Source: Ampullaceana balthica (taxonomy: Eukaryota; Mollusca; Gastropoda; Lymnaeidae). From it: a stretch of 64,000 bases of DNA. Below are positions 11,941-22,785 of this stretch, piece after piece. How positions within the stretch are numbered: the stretch's first letter is position 1; each line of letters opens with the position of its first letter. The stretch is taken from positions 124,001 through 188,000 of the forward strand of contig CALYLW010000167.1 of NCBI GenBank assembly GCA_944989445.1. The letters are read 5' to 3'. The notes under the pieces were generated by a model. The model did not search any database. It was given only the letters and a program-made list of their open reading frames with translations, and was not told the origin of the DNA. A program made the position numbers and the translations under genes.

Positions 11941-12569
11941 ACGATAAAAATCGAATGTGGGACATGAACGTCAAATAAAAGTATCAAATAAAATATATCG
12001 AAGTTGACTCCTACATCGTAACTGTAGGTGCGTGTCGTTAAATCTTTCATGACATGCTGTCATTGAATGTGTCATTAAAAGATGTTTCATTACAAGTTTT
12101 ATTGAATTTTGCATTATAATGAGTTTCATTACCTTTATTTGCTGTTAAAGTCAAAATGTCATTTTTTTTTGTTTCAGAGGATTGAAATGTCCAATATAAA
12201 TTTAGTTGTCTTTAAAAAGAGTTTCAGGGTAGGCCAAATTTATTTTTTAGTGTAAGATCTTTGGTATTAATAGATAAGTGGATATCGTTCGATTATAAGA
12301 TCTTTGGCGCAAATGTATCAATGACTGTAAATAAAAATAAGATCTTTTGCTCAAATGTATAAATCCCTGTTGATGAAATATAAGATCTTTGGCCCCAATT
12401 TATCCATCAATGACTGTTGATGAATATAAGATGTTTTTTAATCCCCCAAAAATATCATTAAGTTTTCAAAGTTATGATATGACCCGCTTCTCTGTGGTCT
12501 TCATTTTTGTATCATGTTAGGTTGATCTTATGTAAAGGATCACTTGAACTTTACAGATAGAAAGTGTTT
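11941..12569. other. AT-rich spacer with a small degenerate repeat
   Basis: Between about 12255 and 12435 the phrase ATAAGATCTTTGG recurs four to five times at 45-60 base spacing. No gene is visible. Confidence 0.6.
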
Positions 12570-13508
12570 GTTGTGGGGGTGGGCTGGTGCAGGGCCGGAC
12601 TAACACTAGGGGGGGGGGCTGGTGCAGGGCCGGACTAACACTGGGGGTGGGCTGGTGCAGGGCCGGACTAACACTGGGGGTGGGCTGGTGCAGGGCCGGA
12701 CTAACATTGGGGGTGGGCTGGTGCAGGGCCGGACTAACACTGGGGGTGGACTGGTGCAGGGCCGGACTAACACTGGGGGTGGGCTGGTGCAGGGCTGGAC
12801 TAACACTGGGGGTGGACTGGTGCAGGGCCGGACTAACACTGGGGGTGGACTGGTGCAGGGCCGGACTAACACTGGGGGTGGGCTGGTGCAGGGCCGGACT
12901 AACACTGGGGGTGGACTGGTGCAGGGCCGGACTAACACTGGGGGTGGGCTGGTGCAGGGCTGGACTAACACTGGGGGTGGACTGGTGCAGGGCCGGACTA
13001 ACACTGGGGGTGGGCTGGTGCAGGGCCGGACTAACATTGGGGGTGGGCTGGTGCAGGGCCGGACTAACACTGGGGGTGGACTGGTGCAGGGCCGGACTAA
13101 CACTGGGGGTGGGCTGGTGCAGGGCCGGACTAACACTGGGGGTGGGCTGGTGCAGGGCCGGACTAACACTGGGGGTGGACTGGTGCAGGGCCGGACTAAC
13201 ACTGGGGGTGGACTGGTGCAGGGCCGGACTAACACTGGGGGTGGGCTGGTGCAAGGCCGGACTAACACTGGGGGTGGACTGATGCAGGGCCGGACTAACA
13301 CTGGGGGTGGGCTGGTGCAGGGCCGGACTAACATTGGGGGTGGGCTGGTGCAGGGCCGGACTAACACTGGGGGTGGACTGGTGCAGGGCCGGACTAACAC
13401 TGGGGGTGGGCTGGTGCAGGGCCGGACTAACACTGGGGGTGGGCTGGTGCAGGGCTGGACTAACACTGGGGGTGGGCTGGTGCAGGGCCGGACTAACACT
13501 CCGTCTCT
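12570..13508. repeat. GC-rich minisatellite, 33-bp unit, ~28 copies
   Basis: The unit contains CTGGTGCAGGGCCGGACTAA followed by CACTGGGGGTGGG. Because 33 is divisible by 3 and the unit has few stops, several frames on both strands stay open for 230-337 codons. These are repeat artefacts and not proteins. Most units carry three G-runs of at least three bases on the plus strand, separated by short loops. Confidence 0.97.
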
Positions 13509-13521
13509 CGGTGCAAACAAA

Positions 13522-15140
13522 CCCGTACAAAGTTTTTGACTATAAATCCCTTATATATGAGACATAACTAAAAGTATTGATCATGTACAAAGGCGACAAA
13601 CATTTACATACTGAAACTGCCTTAACTCCCCTTTGATGTTTAACCCGGGGGGGGGGAGTTCTGGTCAGCGACGATCGCTGGACTGAACTCAGCATGACAT
13701 GTAAAATGTAAACGAAAGCACGCCGCTACATATAGTTATATAGAGATAAACTAAAAATGCATTAATTTAATTACGGTACGGTTCGATCTGAAATTTTGAT
13801 ACGATGCATTGTTAGGTGACACGAGTCTATGTGCGAAATTTCAGCTCGATGGCATCACGGAAAGTGTCACGGAACGACAGAGAGAGATGACGACAGACAC
13901 GATTTCGAAGTTAGTATAAGGGATTTAATTAAACAACCCTGTAAAAACTAAGTTTTTGACTATAAAACCCTTATATGTGAGACATAACTAAAGTATTGAT
14001 TATTTTCAAACGCGGCAAACATTTACAGACTGACACCGACTGATGTCCCCTGGCTTTAAAACTGGGGGAAGTGGGGGGGGGGTGGACATTCAACGCGTGA
14101 ACTCAACTGGCACGTGGAAGAAAAGCAATAACAAACTGTGAAATTGAATTACATGTGTTATATAGAGATAAAAATGCATTAAATTAATTACGGTACGTTC
14201 GATCGATCTGAAATTTTGATACGATGCATTGTTAGGTGACGCAAGTCTATGTACAAAATTTCAGCTCGATGGCATCACGGGAAGAGGGTCATTTTTTACT
14301 TTTGTTTTTCCGCCCCCCCCCCGCGAACGACAGAGAGAGATGACGACAGACAGACAGAGAGACAATATTTCTATGTTAATATAAGGGATTTAATAAATAA
14401 AACAAACCCGTAAAACAAAGTTTTTGACTATAAATCCCTTATATATGAGACATAACTAACAGTATTGATTATTTTCAAACGCGACAAACATTTACAGACT
14501 GAATCTGTCTTAACTCAACTTTGCTTCATAACCCTAGCGAGCTCAGCATGACACGTAAAATGTAAACAAAAGCACGCCGGTACTTCGATGGGTCGCGTCA
14601 AAGCGTCAACTCAAACTCTAAACCGTGAATTTGAATTACATACGTTATATAAGGATAAACTAAAAATGCATAAATTTAATTACAGTACGTTCGATCGGTC
14701 TGAAATTTTGATACGATTCATTGTTAGGTGAGACGGGTCCGTGTGCCAAGTTTCAGCTCGATCGGATCACGGGAAATGGGTCATTTTTTACTTTTGTTTT
14801 TCCGCCCGCCCAAGACAGAGAGACAAACAGAGAGAGATGACTACAGAACGACAGAGAGACAGAGACGACGGTGAAGTTAATATAAGGGATTTAATAAAAC
14901 AAACCCGTAAAAACAAAGTTGTTCACTATAAATCCCTTATATATGACACATAACTAAAAGTATTGATTATGTTCAAACGCAACAAACATTTACAGACTGA
15001 CACCGAGTGATATCCCCTGGCTTTAAAACCGGGGGAAGGGGCGAGAGGGGATGTTGACATCGACGGTCGGCGTCAACGCGTGAACTGGCACGTGAAAGAA
15101 AAACAATAACAAACAGTGAATTTGAATTATATAGGGAGAG
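13522..15140 (+). mobile_element. TAAATCCC-family element, head-to-tail copies (last truncated)
   Basis: Three full copies and a fourth cut off near 15140 lie in the same direction, starting at about 13522, 13932, 14400 and 14898. Each begins ACAAACCCGTAAAAACAAAG, then TAAATCCCTTATA, and ends TATAAGGGATTTA, so the two 13-bp motifs are inverted repeats. Inside are a conserved block around TGAAATTTTGATACGATGCA, a CCGCCC tract and a GACAGAGAGA-rich stretch. No protein is encoded. It behaves like a non-autonomous DNA element, but the class is unknown to me. Confidence 0.8.
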
Positions 15141-15426
15141 TGATGTAAGAAGTGCTTTAAATAAACATCATAAAAAAGCACAACCTTGAATAAGACCATT
15201 TAAAATGATGTATATAAAACTAATTGCAAATAATATCTAAAGTCACATATTAGATGAAGTGGTAAAAATCCAATTATAACTCCATTATTTAGATTAGAAA
15301 TCTGACTTAAATAAAACCGAACAAATTATCTTCGTTACCACGTATGTGTCAATTGAACAACGGGACATAAGTATTCATGAACATTTGTGGGACTTACTTT
15401 CGATTGAAAGATTGCATTTATTGGAA
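15141..15426. other. AT-rich spacer
   Basis: No feature is visible. Confidence 0.5.
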
Positions 15427-15905
15427 AACATGAGAGGTCAAGGATATGATAACATTAGAGGTCAAGGATATGATAACATGAGAGGTCAAGGATATGATAA
15501 CATGAGAGGTCAAGGATATGATAACATGAGAGGTCAAGCATATGATAACAAGAGAGGTCAAGGATATGATAACATGAGAGGTCAAGGATATGACAACATG
15601 AGAGGCCAAGGATATGACAACATGAGAGTTTAAGGATATGATAACATGAGAGGTAAAGGATATGATAACATGAGAGGTCAAGGATATAATACCATGAGAG
15701 GTCAAGGATATAATGACATGAGAGGTCAAGGATATAAGAAAATGAGAGGTCAAGGATATGATAACATGAGAGGTTAAGGATATGATAACATGAAAGGTCA
15801 AGGATATGATAACATGAGAGGTCAAGGATATGATAACATGAGAGGTCAAGGATATGATAACATGAGAGGTTAGGATATGATAACATGAGAGGTTAAGGAT
15901 ATGAT
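15427..15905. repeat. Minisatellite, 24-bp unit, ~20 copies
   Basis: The unit is AGGTCAAGGATATGATAACA plus TGAG. As 24 is divisible by 3, frames stay open across it on both strands; these are not genes. The last copies lose the CA of GGTCAAGG. Confidence 0.96.
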
Positions 15906-16311
15906 AATGGGGCGAACATGAAATGAGAACATGAAACATGTATTTTTTATACCCTGTGGTAGCCAATCACTTAGCCTGGTAATAAATGATATGTTAAATC
16001 ATCATTAGAAGGATTCCACTTCTTTGATATTGTCTAAGAGATGGTACTTTTTTCATCGACTTTCAGGCGGCCCATTCTTTTGAAGAACGTTAAAGAACTA
16101 ACCATAAAACCTCGCAGTGACGCCAGGTCGTGGTAAAGGCGTTGAGGTAATAAAATTGGTCAAATATATGATGGATCGCTTAGGTTCTAAGCCTTAGTAT
16201 TTACGAGAGCAAACTTATAGATAGTTCAATAAGAGATGAAGCATCTGGACTACTTACGTAACTACAACTATTCAAATTTCTTATTTCTCTGTGTATGTTA
16301 TGAGATATTTG
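15906..16311. other. Unique sequence, no gene assigned
   Basis: No exon or repeat is recognised. Confidence 0.5.
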
Positions 16312-16385
16312 CTCATGTCAATATCATTAGTAAACTCATGTCAATATCATTAGTAAACTCATGTCAATATCATTAGTAAACTCAT
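16312..16385. repeat. Short tandem repeat, 23-bp unit, 3 copies
   Basis: CTCATGTCAATATCATTAGT plus AAA occurs three times in a row. Confidence 0.85.
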
Positions 16386-16484
16386 GCTGGGAAATAATTA
16401 TGATATTTCATTGGAAATAAAACGTTTTAGAAGTTCCAATATTTTTATTTTAAAAAAGGATCTGAGCTCAGACAATTACTTTAA

Positions 16485-16838
16485 TGCGATCCCTGTTGAT
16501 TCTGGCAAATGTCATCCCTGTTGATTCTGGCAAATGTCATCCCTGTTGATTCTAGCAAATGCCATCCCTGTCGATTCTGGCAAATGTCATCCCTGTTGAT
16601 TCTGGCAAATGTCATCCCTGTTGATTCTGGAAAATGTCATCCCTGTTGATTCTGGCAAATGTCATCCCTGTTGATTCTGGCAAATGTCATCCCTGTTGAT
16701 TCTGGCAAATGTCATCCCTGTTGATTCTGGCAAATGTCATCCCTGTTGATTCTGGCAAATGTCATCCCTGTTGATTCTGGCAAATGTCATCCCTGTTGAT
16801 TCTGGCAAATGTCATCCCTGTTGATTCTGGCAAATAGG
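16485..16838. repeat. Minisatellite, 25-bp unit, ~14 copies
   Basis: CCCTGTTGATTCTGGCAAAT plus GTCAT repeats almost perfectly and stops directly at the left edge of the hAT relic beginning near 16845. Confidence 0.96.
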
Positions 16839-16844
16839 CATCCA

Positions 16845-17790
16845 AAATAAATGCAGATAAAAAAAGTTGACTCAATACAAGGACATCGACTTCGTCGGAG
16901 AAAAAAATGTCAATGTGATGAAAATCAGGTCGAGCCCACAATGGATGCACAGGAAAGATACAACTTTGAATTCTTTTACCACCTTTTGGATACTGCAACC
17001 AAGTCCTTGGATCAAAAAAAATTTCGTCTGCATCATCAGAACAGTTACTTTTATTTTTTTATATCACAAAATGAACTAAAAGATGTTAGTTCTTCTTTTG
17101 GCAAATTGCAAAGATTTGGAAAACCTTTCAACATATGGAGAATCAATGGATATTCAATTTCTAGTGAAATATCAGTAGTGTATTCTCTATTGAAAAATAT
17201 TTACAACCTTGGAAGTTTTGAAATTCATAACAGAAATGAAATGTGCTTTAAACTTGAGCGTAGCTCTAGGAATTTTAGTAACTTCCGATCTGGGGAAAGT
17301 GATTTTAGTAACTTCCGACATGGGGAAAGTAATTTTAGTAACTTCCCATCTGGGGAAAATAATTTTTCCAAACTAAAAATAATCAAGAACTATTTTAGAA
17401 AGAACATCTCAAACAAAGTTGTCAAACCTCGCTATATTGTTAGAAGTTGATTATGAACTCGGTAACAGCTTGAATTGTACTAAATTAATGAGAGAAGTCT
17501 CTAAACTAAAATATCTTTTAAAAATGTCTGAGTATAAATTCATGTTAACTTTTTTTTAATGAAGCCTTTTTAGTAAAATCTACCGGCAATTACAAGTATT
17601 TGTGTTAATTACTGTGTTAAAGTTTAAGTTAAAGTTATTTATTTATTTTATTACTTTTTTTGTGGCTGTTCGCTAAAAGATATAAAAAGCATTATACCAT
17701 TTTTAAGAATACTTAAATAGTAATGACATAGGGGCGCAATTTTTCACTTTTGCACTGAGTGGTTCAAAGGTCAAGTCCGACCCTAAGCTG
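16845..17790 (+). pseudogene. hAT transposase relic (ZMYM1/TTF-like), C-terminal part
   Basis: The frame from 16851 to 17450 contains a segment of hAT transposases of the ZMYM1/TTF group: RRRKK, then a stretch ending FFYHLLDTATKSL, then a region approaching the C-terminus. After a frameshift near 17440 the dimerisation end continues in another frame (YELGNSLNC, LMREVSKLK). A 30-bp unit is tandemly repeated three times inside the frame at about 17268-17360 (SNFRSGE, SNFRHGE, SNFPSGE). Near 17728 GACATAGGGGCGCAA resembles the 3' subterminal sequence of such elements. The N-terminal half is missing and the copy is dead. The relic at 27540-29098 covers the N-terminal half of a similar transposase. 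Confidence 0.7.
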
Positions 17791-18094
17791 GTGTTATCAA
17801 TCAATTGCTTTAATGTACATTACCATAACAGTGAGTGTGCCTGGGGGCACAGTTAGCGCTACCTAACTGAAACACCATGACAAGACTCGCCCATAACTTT
17901 ATTATCAATTAAAAGAATGAAAGGAACTGATGTCAATCATGTTGATCCTACATGTGGAAGAAAATCAGAAGCCCCGAGCCTAGTGCTCTTCATGGGTCTT
18001 CCTGGAAGACCCTCCCAGCTATCTGGCCCCCTCCCCCAGAAAAGGACGTTGACAGCTGAGAAAACCACCCCGCCAGTCAATCATGTCAATCCAG
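17791..18094. other. Unique sequence, no gene assigned
   Basis: A 61-codon open frame at 17917-18102 runs into the following array and has no recognisable domain. Confidence 0.4.
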
Positions 18095-18748
18095 GACTTT
18101 AACTAATGTCAATCATGTCAATGATGTCAATCATATCAATCCAGGACTATTAACTAATGTCAATCATGTCAATGATGTCAATCATGTCCATCCAGGACTA
18201 TTAACTAATGTCAATCATGTCAATGATGTCAATCATGTCCATCCAGGACTATTAACTAATGTCAATCATGTAAATGATGTCAATCATGTCCATCCAGGAC
18301 TATTAACTAATGTCAATCATGTCAATGATGTCAATCATGTCCATCCAGGACTATTAACTAATGTCAATCATGTCAATGATGTCAATCATGTCAATGATGT
18401 CAATCATGTCAATGATGTCAATCATGTCAATCCAGGACTATTAACTAATGTCAATCATGTCAATGATGTCAATCATGTCAATGATGTCAATCATGTCAAT
18501 GGTGTCAATCATGTCAATAATGTCAATCATGTCAATCCAGGACTATTAACTAATGTCAATCATGTCAATGATGTCAATCATGTCAATGATGTCAATGATG
18601 TCAATGATGTCAATCATGTCAATGATGTCAATCATGTCAATCCAGGACTATTAACTAATGTCAATCATGTCAATGATGTCAATCATGTCAATGATGTCAA
18701 TCATGTCAATGATGTCAATCATGTCCATCCAGGACTATTAACTAATGT
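18095..18748. repeat. Higher-order minisatellite of 9-bp subunits
   Basis: Subunits GTCAATCAT and GTCAATGAT alternate and are punctuated by CCAGGACTATTAACTAAT. The number of subunits between punctuation marks varies (short units to about 18360, longer after), which indicates two levels of expansion. Confidence 0.95.
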
Positions 18749-19030
18749 CGTTTGGTCGTCTTATTTCAAATTAAAAATATTATTGTCAAACAAATTTTCA
18801 AATGTGACATAAATAAAAGTCAACATGATATATCGTAATTTATATGGAAGCTTATAATTTCTTCTTCTCACTGGAAAATATTAGCAGAATGTTTGATCAC
18901 AGCAGACGAAACTATTGCTTCAGCTTCAAGCAGTATTTCAAACATGCCTTGTAGTCTCAATCAGAATGATTAGCATGTGTCATAATAGATAAATGTCGAG
19001 ATGAGTTAGTGCATTGTAACGTTGTTTGTT
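18749..19030. other. Unique spacer
   Basis: No feature is visible. Confidence 0.5.
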
Positions 19031-19650
19031 ATTTCAAAGTTTGTTATTGGCAGGTTATCTGTGACTAACTTGTTATTGGCAGGTTATCTGTGACTAACTT
19101 GTTATTGGCAGGTTATCCGTGACTAACTTGTTATTGGCAGGTTATCCGTGACTAACTTGTTATTGGCAGGTTATCCGTGACTAACTTGTTATTGGCAGGT
19201 TATCCGTGACTAACTTGTTATTGGCAGGTTATCCGTGACTAACTTGTTATTGGCAGGTTATCCGTGACTAACTTGTTATTGGCAGGTTATCCGTGACTAA
19301 CTTGTTATTGGCAGGTTATCCGTGACTAACTTGTTATTGGCAGGTTATCCGTGACTAACTTGTTATTGGCAGGTTATCTGTGACTAACTTGTTATTGGCA
19401 GGTTATCTGTGACTAACTTGTTATTGGCAGGTTATCTGTGACTAACTTGTTATTGGCAGGTTATCTGTGACTAACTTGTTATTTGCAGGTTATCTGTGAC
19501 TAACTTGTTATTGGCAGGTTATCTGTGACTAACTTTTTATTGGCAGGTTATCCGTGACTAACTTGTTATTGGCAGGTTATCCGTGACTAACTTGTTATTT
19601 GCAGGTTATCCGTGACTAACTTGTTATTTGCAGGTTATCCGTGACTAACT
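19031..19650. repeat. Minisatellite, 29-bp unit, ~21 copies
   Basis: CTTGTTATTGGCAGGTTATC plus CGTGACTAA repeats. Copies with TCTGTGAC lie in two blocks flanking or following a run of TCCGTGAC copies, a sign of block-wise expansion. Confidence 0.97.
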
Positions 19651-19699
19651 TGTCGCATTCAATGTTTGATAGTTGGGCAAAAATTCATAAAATGGCTTT

Positions 19700-20655
19700 A
19701 ACATCAGAAGTAGGCTTGATAAAAGTCATGCTATGGTTTAAATCATAATGTGGGTCGAAGTAAGTCAAGTTATGGCTTGATATAAGTCATGTAATAGTTT
19801 AGATAATAATTTGGCTCGATGTAAGTCATGCTGGATAGCGAAGTCAATAGTGCGCTCGCCTCACAAACTGAGGGGCGTGGGATCGATCCCACTTTAAAGC
19901 CACTATACAAATGTAGACGAATGACTAACGCTAAGAAAGTCCTCCGCTGACCTGGAGAGGGATGGGCGCCACCAGGTCTATCAAGCCCGAGAATGTTCTA
20001 ATGGAAACATTAGAGTCCCCTACGACTACGGGGTTATGACGTCCACGTGGTTATGGGACTATAAAAAAAATTAATATTTTTTAAAAAAGTCATGTTATGG
20101 CTTAATGTCAGTCATTTTATGGCTGGATGTAAGTAATGTTATGGCTTGATGTAAGTCATATTATGGCTTGATGTAAGTCTTGTTATGGATTGATGTAAGT
20201 CATGTTATGGCTCGATGTAAGTCATGTTATGGCTTGATGTAAGTCTTGTTATTGCTTGATGTAATTCATGTTATGGCTTGATGTAAGTCATGTTATGGCT
20301 CGATGTAAGTCATGTTATGGCTTGATGTAAGTCATGTTATGGCTTGATGTAAGTCATGTAATGGCGCGATGTAAGTCTTGTTATGGCTTGATGTAAGTCA
20401 TGTTATGGCTCGATGTAAGTCATGTTATGGCTCGATGTAAGTCATGTTATGGCTTGATGTAAGTCATGTTATGGCTTGATGTAAGTCATGTTATGGCTTT
20501 ATGTAAGTCTTGTTATGGCTTGATGTAAGTCTCGTTATGGCTTGATGTAAGTCATGTTATGGCTTGATGTAAATCTTGTTATGGCTTGATGTAAGTCATA
20601 TTATAGCTTAATGTAAGTCATTTTATGGCTTGATGTAAGTCATGTTATGGTGTAG
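19700..20655. repeat. Minisatellite, 22-bp unit, split by a SINE
   Basis: TTATGGCTTGATGTAAGTCA plus TG repeats about 26 times from 20087 to 20655, with a few diverged copies from about 19700 to 19830. The SINE at 19831-20086 sits between the two parts. Variants are GCTCGATG and AGTCTTG. Confidence 0.95.
19831..20086 (+). mobile_element. tRNA-derived SINE (family B), with 8-bp target duplication
   Basis: The head looks like a tRNA with box A-like TAGCGAAGTCAATAGTGCGC and box B-like GGGATCGATCCC. The body is unrelated to tRNA and the 3' end is A/T-rich. AAGTCATG at 19823-19830 recurs at 20087-20094, a perfect target-site duplication formed from the surrounding 22-bp array. Confidence 0.8.
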
Positions 20656-21295
20656 GGGTCGAAGCTGGTATAAATCTGCTCACGTCTGCCCATTTGATCA
20701 ATACTGCAACTTTTCACTTTAGGTCTAGTTCGAAGTTAATGACGTCAAACGCCAATACAGTAAACCCATCAGCTGAGACATACAACTATAGACTCCTGAT
20801 TCCCAGCCAGGGTTTGAAACTAATCATGTGAACACACATGTAAACATGCTATAGTTGTAATTGATAAATAGTTTTATTGCCTTTAATTTTTTATATGACG
20901 ATGATGTAGGCTTGGCTGGTGACGTCACAGGGCCATTTATTTAACTTCTACAAGAAAAAAGTTTGCTCCCTAGTCTAGTCAGAGAATCTACAACTAGGCG
21001 CCAGTGGCGGCTCCGTGTGTGGGTTTTAAACTAAATGTCCTTTCCTTTCATCCGATATTCAAATTTCCCATCTCATGAACAGAGAATTTAAACAAGGCTT
21101 GGTATTCATCGGAGACCACTAGTCTTTCAAATAAATATGCCACTAACTATAAAAGTTTTGAGCCTTTGTATGTTATTGTTTTTGGCCCTGGAGGTAGGAG
21201 TTGGAGCAATTAAAAAATGTAATTAAAACATTCCTAAGACCTGATCGATGAACATCAAACGAAACAATTATATCATATACTCCCCCCCCCCACAC
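20656..21295. other. Unique sequence, no gene assigned
   Basis: No complete exon with supporting splice sites was recognised. A few TGACGTCA-like motifs are present. Confidence 0.4.
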
Positions 21296-21415
21296 CTGGC
21301 CACCCCTTTCACCCCCCTGGTCGCCCCTTTCACCCCCACCTGGTCCCCCTTTCACCCCGCCATTGCAGCCCCTTTCACCCCCACCTGGTCGCCCCTTTCA
21401 CCCCCACCTGATGGG
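21296..21415. repeat. C-rich minisatellite, ~23-bp unit
   Basis: CCCCTTTCACCCCCACCTGG repeats five to six times with length changes. It is C-rich on the plus strand. Confidence 0.85.
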
Positions 21416-21915
21416 ATAATGTCTTGTTTATAGTTGCCTACTAAGATGGGATAATGTCTTGTTTATAGATGCCTACTAAGATGGGATAATGTCTTGTTTA
21501 TAGTTGCCTACTAAGATGGCATAATGTCTTGTTTATAGTTGCCTACTAAGATGGCATAATGTCTTGTTTATAATTGCCTACTAAGATTGGATAGTGTATT
21601 GTTTATAGTTGCCTACTAAGATGGGATAATGTCCTTTTTATAGTTGCCTACTAAGATGGGATAATGTCCTTTTTATAGTTGCCTACTAAGTTGGGATAAT
21701 GTCTTGTTTATAGTTCCTTCTAAGATGGGATAATGTCTTGTTTATAGGTTCCTACTAAGATGGGATAATGTCTTGTTTACAGTTGCCTCCTAAGATGGGA
21801 TAATTTCTTGTTTATAGTTGCCTCCTAAGATGGGATAATGTCTTGTTTATAGTTGCCTCCTAAGATTGGATAATGTCTTGTTTATAGTTGCCTCCTAAGA
21901 TTGGATAATGTCTTG
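21412..21915. repeat. Minisatellite, 35-bp unit, ~14 copies
   Basis: GATGGGATAATGTCTTGTTT followed by ATAGTTGCCTACTAA repeats. Later copies change CTACTAA to CTCCTAA. Confidence 0.95.
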
Positions 21916-22315
21916 TAATGTAAAATAAGCCACCTAAACTTTCGGTCATGTATTCCCTCACGGCTAGTGTCGAGTTTTTTGTTGACTAAGAGGTCACAGA
22001 CCTTAACAAAGGGAAAAACAACTTGCGCATCGACTGGAAGACTTTACCGACAATACAAAGTAACGCACACAAATACAACACATTGAAGAATATAAGACGA
22101 TGAAGAATTTTAGACAATTAAAGAATATTTGACAATAAAGTATACCAGACAATTAACAGAATTTGATCAGAAAATGCAGAATGCCAAAGAGGATAAAGAC
22201 CAGAGAATAAAAATGACATATAATAAAATACTTCAGTGGAGGTTGTGCATACATTAAATTTTCTGTTATTGCGGAAAAGGCTTGGCGTTTTTATCACATT
22301 TTGTGTCCTGTATTT
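21916..22315. other. AT-rich spacer
   Basis: No gene or repeat is recognised. A 75-codon minus frame at 22118-22345 has no known domain. Confidence 0.45.
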
Positions 22316-22768
22316 AATATATCCTCCCCTGAACACGTCGGCCACTCATTTATTTAATATCCCCTCCCCTGAACACGTCGGCCACTCATTTATTTAATAT
22401 CCCCTCCCCTGAACACGTCGGCCACTCATTTATTTAATATCCCCTCCCCTGAACACGTCGGCCACTCATTTATTTAATATCCCCTCCCATGAACACGTCG
22501 GCCACTCATTTATTTAATATCCCCTCCCCTGAACACGTCGGCCACTCATTTATTTAATATCCCCTCCCCTGAACAAGTCGGCCACTCATTTATTTAATAT
22601 CCCCTCCCCTGAACACGTCGGCCACTCATTTATTTAATATCCCCTCCCATGAACACGTCGGCCACTCATTTATTTAATATCCCCTCCCCTGAACACGTCG
22701 GCCACTCATTTATTTAATATCCCCTCCCCTGAACACGTCGGCCACTCATTTATTTAATATACCCTCCC
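22316..22768. repeat. Minisatellite, 40-bp unit, ~11 copies
   Basis: ATTTAATATCCCCTCCCCTG followed by AACACGTCGGCCACTCATTT repeats almost without change. The array ends about 20 bases before the LTR starting near 22786. Confidence 0.97.
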
Positions 22769-22785
22769 TTGAATACGTGAGAGAC

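Noticed and set aside
12517..13567. Several 230-337 codon frames on both strands
   Set aside because: They follow from a 33-bp unit with few stops; the same array is open in most frames.
16762..16998. 78-codon minus frame
   Set aside because: It is the shadow of the hAT relic and of the 25-bp array on the opposite strand.
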